Of a stretch of 64,000 nucleotides of DNA, positions 60,356 through 64,000 are shown piece after piece. Location: NCBI RefSeq assembly GCF_004358205.1, contig NZ_SMYO01000004.1:434001-498000 (forward strand), given 5' to 3'. The first letter of the stretch is position 1; the number at the start of each line of letters is the position of its first letter. The position numbers were made by a program, and so were the translations under genes. Source of the stretch: Bacillus salipaludis. GTDB taxonomy: Bacteria; Bacillota; Bacilli; Bacillales_B; DSM-18226. A model generated the notes under the pieces. It ran no database searches and was not told where the DNA came from. It was given only the letters and a program-made list of their open reading frames with translations.

Positions 60356-62005
60356 TTACAATAAGCTTTCTACTTTCTGCGGGTCTATCTGCCCTGGTTC
60401 AGATGGAATGAAATTCTCTAACTCTAGCAATTGCACCTCTTCGATGCCGACGGTTAGGTTCAAGGCTTGCAGAACATTTGTATTCAGGGTTTTATCGAGG
60501 GTTAGGACCATGATGGCCTCGCCTCCGACTGCAGCTCTACCTACCTGCATCGTGCCGATATTGATTTCATAGTCGCCAAGAAGAGAACCTACTTTGCCAA
60601 TCATACCAGGAACGTCCTTATGTTTAATATATAATAGATGTTCCTCCGGCTTCACATCAATCCGATATTGGTTAATCTTCACAATCCTTGCACCGTAGCC
60701 ATTTAGGACCGTTGCACCAATTTTAGCCTTTTCATCACCATGGGAAATTGTCAGCTCCATATAATTCGCGAACCCTTTATTAGTAGCATTTTTTTGCACA
60801 TTATAGGAAACACCTTGTTCCTTTAGAAGGTGCAGTGCATTAATTAGATTGACAGAATCGCTTAAATGATAGGAAAGAATTCCTTTTATCATGATACGAT
60901 TTAATAATTCTGTGTCTTCTTCAATTAGGTCCCCGTAATAATTGATTTCAATTTTAGCAGGGGCTTTTTTAAATAATTGAACGACAAGCTGGCCAATTTG
61001 ATCCCCAAGCGCTAAATATGGCTGCATTTTTGCCTGAGTTTCCCCTGACATTTGCGGCATGTTTACGGCATGATGGACCGACTGCGATTCAAAAATTTCA
61101 ATGATTTCAGCGCTGACCTCTTGTGCAACCTTTTCCTGTGCTTCTACTGTAGAAGCTCCTAAATGCGGTGTCACGATAATATTTGGATTTTGCAATAATT
61201 CAGGGTCTGACACTGGTTCCTTTTCAAAAACATCCAGTGCCGCTCCCGCCACATGACCGGATTGAACTGCACGAACCAACGCCTTTTCATCAATAATTCC
61301 ACCGCGAGCGCAATTGATTAAGCGGACGCCTTTTTTGGTTTTTTGTAAATATTCCTCATTAATAAGTCCTTTTGTATCGTTTGTCAAAGGGGTATGGATG
61401 GTAATAAAGTCTGATTCCCCGGCAACTAGGTCAAGGCTGGCTTTCGTAATCCCTAATTTTTTCGCTCGATCATCAGTTAAATAGGGGTCAAAACCTAAAA
61501 TGTTCATTCCAAAGCTTTTAGCCCGTTTTGCCACTTCTGCTCCGATTTTACCCATTCCGATTACACCAAGGGTTTTCTTATACAATTCAACCCCTTTAAA
61601 TGAGTTGCGATCCCATTCGCCGGAAGAGGTTTTTTGGTGTGCCTGTGGAATTTTTCTTGCTAAAGAAAGCATCATCGCTAAGGTATGTTCTGTAGCTGCA
61701 ATGGTATTTGCGCCTGGTGCGTTAATAACAATAATCCCTTTGCGAGTGGCGGCATTCACATCGATATTATCTACACCTACACCTGCCCTTGCTATAACCC
61801 GAAGCCCGCTAGCTTCTTGAAGCAATTCTTCGGTAACTTTTGTTTGACTGCGGACAATCAAGGCATCATACATACCAATAATCTTTTTTAATTCTTCCGT
61901 TGGCAGTGTTGGCTGTCTGTCCACAATAAAATGGGGATGATCAAATAATGCCTTTAAGCCTGTATCGCTAATTCCATCGGTAACCAGTACTTTATACATA
62001 TCCAT
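60356..62005 (-). CDS. serA: D-3-phosphoglycerate dehydrogenase
   Basis: This 549-residue enzyme catalyses the first step of serine synthesis, oxidation of 3-phosphoglycerate with NAD. It has the N-terminal substrate domain with VLVTDGISDTGLKAL, the Rossmann motif GVIGMGKIGAEVAKRAKSFGM, catalytic R, E and H (NCARGGIIDE, DVFEKEPV, VTPHLGAST), an intervening domain and a C-terminal ACT domain (LLYIKHKDVPGMIGKVGSLLGDYEINI). The length is a little above the usual 525 because of a tail after the ACT domain. GGGAGG precedes two possible in-frame ATGs (62005 and 61999). A T-box leader lies upstream. Confidence 0.95.
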   Translation of the reverse strand: MDMYKVLVTDGISDTGLKALFDHPHFIVDRQPTLPTEELKKIIGMYDALIVRSQTKVTEELLQEASGLRVIARAGVGVDNIDVNAATRKGIIVINAPGANTIAATEHTLAMMLSLARKIPQAHQKTSSGEWDRNSFKGVELYKKTLGVIGMGKIGAEVAKRAKSFGMNILGFDPYLTDDRAKKLGITKASLDLVAGESDFITIHTPLTNDTKGLINEEYLQKTKKGVRLINCARGGIIDEKALVRAVQSGHVAGAALDVFEKEPVSDPELLQNPNIIVTPHLGASTVEAQEKVAQEVSAEIIEIFESQSVHHAVNMPQMSGETQAKMQPYLALGDQIGQLVVQLFKKAPAKIEINYYGDLIEEDTELLNRIMIKGILSYHLSDSVNLINALHLLKEQGVSYNVQKNATNKGFANYMELTISHGDEKAKIGATVLNGYGARIVKINQYRIDVKPEEHLLYIKHKDVPGMIGKVGSLLGDYEINIGTMQVGRAAVGGEAIMVLTLDKTLNTNVLQALNLTVGIEEVQLLELENFIPSEPGQIDPQKVESLL

Positions 62006-62032
62006 TCATTCCTCCCAGTTTAAAATAAAAAA

Positions 62033-62265
62033 TCCCTCATAACAGACAGTTGTGTCGTGTTATGAGGGACGTGATCAACCGTGGTGCCACCCTCTTTTGC
62101 TGCATAGATTTCATACAGCCTCAACATGTTAACGGTTTTTACCGGGCAGGCCTACATACTATTTCGGCGTGCCAGTTCAGAAGTGCTGGGTATGTTAAGA
62201 AAGGACACCGGTTCACAGCAGCCACCGGCTCTCTGAAGTCCCTTATTAATACCGTCTTCATCATC
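62033..62265 (-). promoter_or_regulatory. T-box riboswitch of serA
   Basis: The minus strand reads, in order: a Stem I part with AGAGAGCCGGT and GTGAACCGGT, the T-box GAGGGTGGCACCAC (62081-62094), and a terminator stem TCCCTCATAACA/TGTTATGAGGGA (62033-62069) with a T run. Uncharged tRNA would favour the antiterminator. In the T-box bulge the variable base gives UGGC, matching a tRNA with discriminator G such as tRNA-Ser. The best specifier candidate is AGC (Ser; plus-strand 62185-62187), followed by a purine and pairing GAAG/CTTC; the specifier loop is longer than usual. Confidence 0.9.
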
Positions 62266-62454
62266 ACTATTTTAAATTGAATACAATTTTTTTGTGTGAA
62301 TTTATTGAATATTCTACATCCATATGTTTAGAATTGTAAAGAGCTAATGGAAATATTTTCTGAATAATCTTATTAAAATTTTTTCCCAAAAGTTATATGC
62401 CTTGTGTGATAAGGCGGAGAGCGATTAAAATTATATTTTAACAGAACACATCTA

Positions 62455-62483
62455 TTGTAAAAAGATTTAGAGAATTATATAAT
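62455..62483 (+). promoter_or_regulatory. Sigma-A promoter of hom
   Basis: TTGTAA (62455-62460), a 17-bp spacer and TATAAT (62478-62483), 57 bases before the hom start codon. Confidence 0.7.
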
Positions 62484-62539
62484 GTCTACTATACAAATAC
62501 ATTTGTGCATTTAGGGTGGACTTTTAGGAGGGGAAAGTA

Positions 62540-63829
62540 ATGAAAGCTATCTCAATTGGATTATTAGGTTTAGGAACAGTGGGATCTGGTGTGGTACAAA
62601 TCATCAAAAATCATCAAGACAAATTAATGCATCAGGTTGGATGTCCTGTTGAAATAAAAAAAATACTTGTAAACGACTTACATAAAACGAGGTCTGCTGA
62701 GATCAATACGCAAGTTTTAACAAATAACCCTGATGATATTCTTCAAGACCCGGAAATCGATGTGGTAATTGAGGTAATGGGTGGAGTAGAAGAAACGAAA
62801 AAATATTTGCAAAGTGCACTTCAGAGTGGCAAGCATGTAGTCACTGCAAATAAAGATTTGATGGCTCTTCACGGTTCCGAATTATTAAAGCTAGCCTCGG
62901 AAAATGGCTGCGATTTGTTTTACGAAGCCAGTGTTGCAGGGGGAATCCCAATTTTAAGAGGCTTAGTTGACGGGCTTGCATCCGATCGAATTACTCAATT
63001 AATGGGGATTGTAAACGGTACAACGAATTTTATTTTAACAAAAATGAGCTCTGAAGGACTTGCCTACGAGGATGTCTTAAAAGAAGCCCAAGAGCTTGGA
63101 TTTGCTGAGGCGGATCCAACTTCAGATGTTGAAGGATTAGATGCTGCACGTAAAATGACTATCCTTGCTACATTAGGTTTCTCCATGCATATTGACCTTG
63201 AGGATGTAAAAGTCAGTGGAATTACTCAAATAACTGAAGAAGATCTGCGGTATGGTAAGCAGATGGGGTATACAATGAAACTGATTGGGAATGCTCATCG
63301 CGAGGGTGAAAAAGTAGAAGTGAGCGTTCAGCCAACCTTTTTATCTAATAATCATCCGCTTGCATCTGTGCAAAATGAGTACAATGCGGTATATGTTTAC
63401 GGCGAGGCTGTAGGTGAGACGATGTTCTATGGACCTGGGGCAGGGAGCCTGCCAACAGCAACAGCGGTTGTTTCCGATTTAGTGGGTGTGATTAAAAACT
63501 TAAGACTTGGTGTTAACGGAAGAAGTGCGGTGGCACCACAATATCCGAAACGACTGAAGGATGACTCGGAAAAGTATTCGAAATACTTCCTACGTATTCA
63601 TGTGCAGGACGAAGTTGGCGTATTTGCTGAGATTACCTCGATTTTTGCTAAATATGGTGTCAGTTTTGAAAAAATCCTTCAGATGCCGGTAACAAAAAAT
63701 GAAACCGCAGAAATTGTTTTAGTGACGCATCAGGCTTCTTTAACCGACATTGAGGATATTTTAGTAGAGTTAAAGGATTTAACTGCAGTTAAGGAAGTTA
63801 AGAGTTCGTACAAAGTGGTTAGAAAATAG
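62540..63829 (+). CDS. hom: Homoserine dehydrogenase
   Basis: This 429-residue enzyme reduces aspartate semialdehyde to homoserine for threonine and methionine. It has the N-terminal dinucleotide fold GLLGLGTVGSGVVQIIKNH, the catalytic region ANKDLMALHG, EASVAGGIPILRGLVDGLASDRI, NGTTNFILTKM and GFAEADPTSDVEGLDAARK, and a C-terminal ACT domain (YFLRIHVQDEVGVFAEITSIFAKYGVSFEKI). The start follows TAGGAGGGGAAAG. The homoserine kinase gene follows after 22 bases without thrC in between. Confidence 0.96.
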   Translation: MKAISIGLLGLGTVGSGVVQIIKNHQDKLMHQVGCPVEIKKILVNDLHKTRSAEINTQVLTNNPDDILQDPEIDVVIEVMGGVEETKKYLQSALQSGKHVVTANKDLMALHGSELLKLASENGCDLFYEASVAGGIPILRGLVDGLASDRITQLMGIVNGTTNFILTKMSSEGLAYEDVLKEAQELGFAEADPTSDVEGLDAARKMTILATLGFSMHIDLEDVKVSGITQITEEDLRYGKQMGYTMKLIGNAHREGEKVEVSVQPTFLSNNHPLASVQNEYNAVYVYGEAVGETMFYGPGAGSLPTATAVVSDLVGVIKNLRLGVNGRSAVAPQYPKRLKDDSEKYSKYFLRIHVQDEVGVFAEITSIFAKYGVSFEKILQMPVTKNETAEIVLVTHQASLTDIEDILVELKDLTAVKEVKSSYKVVRK

Positions 63830-63836
63830 AGAATAA

Positions 63837-64000
<164 letters not shown>

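Overview
The window looks like a chromosomal segment of an AT-rich, endospore-forming Bacillaceae member (Bacillus/Neobacillus type; genus not fixed by the sequence). Supporting signs are strong GGAGG-type ribosome binding sites, GTG/TTG starts, a YjcZ-type sporulation miniprotein, a SinI-type antirepressor miniprotein, a BdbC/BdbD disulfide pair, a T-box leader before serA, a hom-thrB pair and GC-rich intergenic repeats of the kind scattered through bacilli.

Layout. (1) 1-9250: the 3' part of an exopolysaccharide/glycan operon (acyltransferase end, phosphoglycosyl transferase, GNAT and FemAB-like transferases, DegT aminotransferase, CapD/PglF-type dehydratase, family 4 glycosyltransferase, YdcF-like protein, acyltransferase). 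Two 16-bp palindromes of GTTCTYT type lie before the transferase and dehydratase genes, and a 39-residue SinI-like gene lies about 2 kb downstream; together they suggest SinR/SinI-type biofilm control. (2) 9.2-20.5 kb: housekeeping and accessory genes (beta-helix protein, DUF421 protein, lactonase, HxlR regulator divergent from a LigB-type dioxygenase, bdbD-bdbC, an ankyrin-TPR protein, a DUF4822 tandem protein, an OmpR-type two-component pair). (3) 20.5-40.0 kb: an accessory catabolic island with five amidohydrolases/deaminases, two paralogous oligopeptide-type binding lipoproteins, one complete Dpp/Opp-type ABC transporter, a DMT exporter, a 12-TM permease, one YesM/LytS-type histidine kinase and two paralogous AraC-type response regulators. 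Its substrate is unknown; the enzyme families favour a nitrogen heterocycle. (4) 40.0-46 kb: a DUF2935 gene broken by one in-frame stop, a ThDP enzyme of acetolactate synthase type, a YjcZ gene, a glutaredoxin-thioredoxin reductase fusion, dps and a LysM/SleB-type hydrolase. (5) 46-58.4 kb: a putrescine/GABA to succinate module (APC permease, glutamate dehydrogenase, two small proteins, sigma-54 activator, aldehyde dehydrogenase, patA, gabT, gabD). Three transcription units carry sigma-54 promoters, each with a TATGCA-N4-TGCATA-like site upstream, which makes a local regulon of the adjacent activator. (6) 58.4-64 kb: DUF3870 and HAD proteins, serA behind a T-box, hom and the start of thrB.

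A repeat family with GTTGATT/AATCAAC ends occurs as two copies of about 130 bp, two of 189 bp, one 22-bp remnant that looks like a clean deletion between its internal GGAGCGGAA direct repeats, and one 36-bp degenerate remnant. All functions are assigned by reading motifs and remembered family features; no database search was run.
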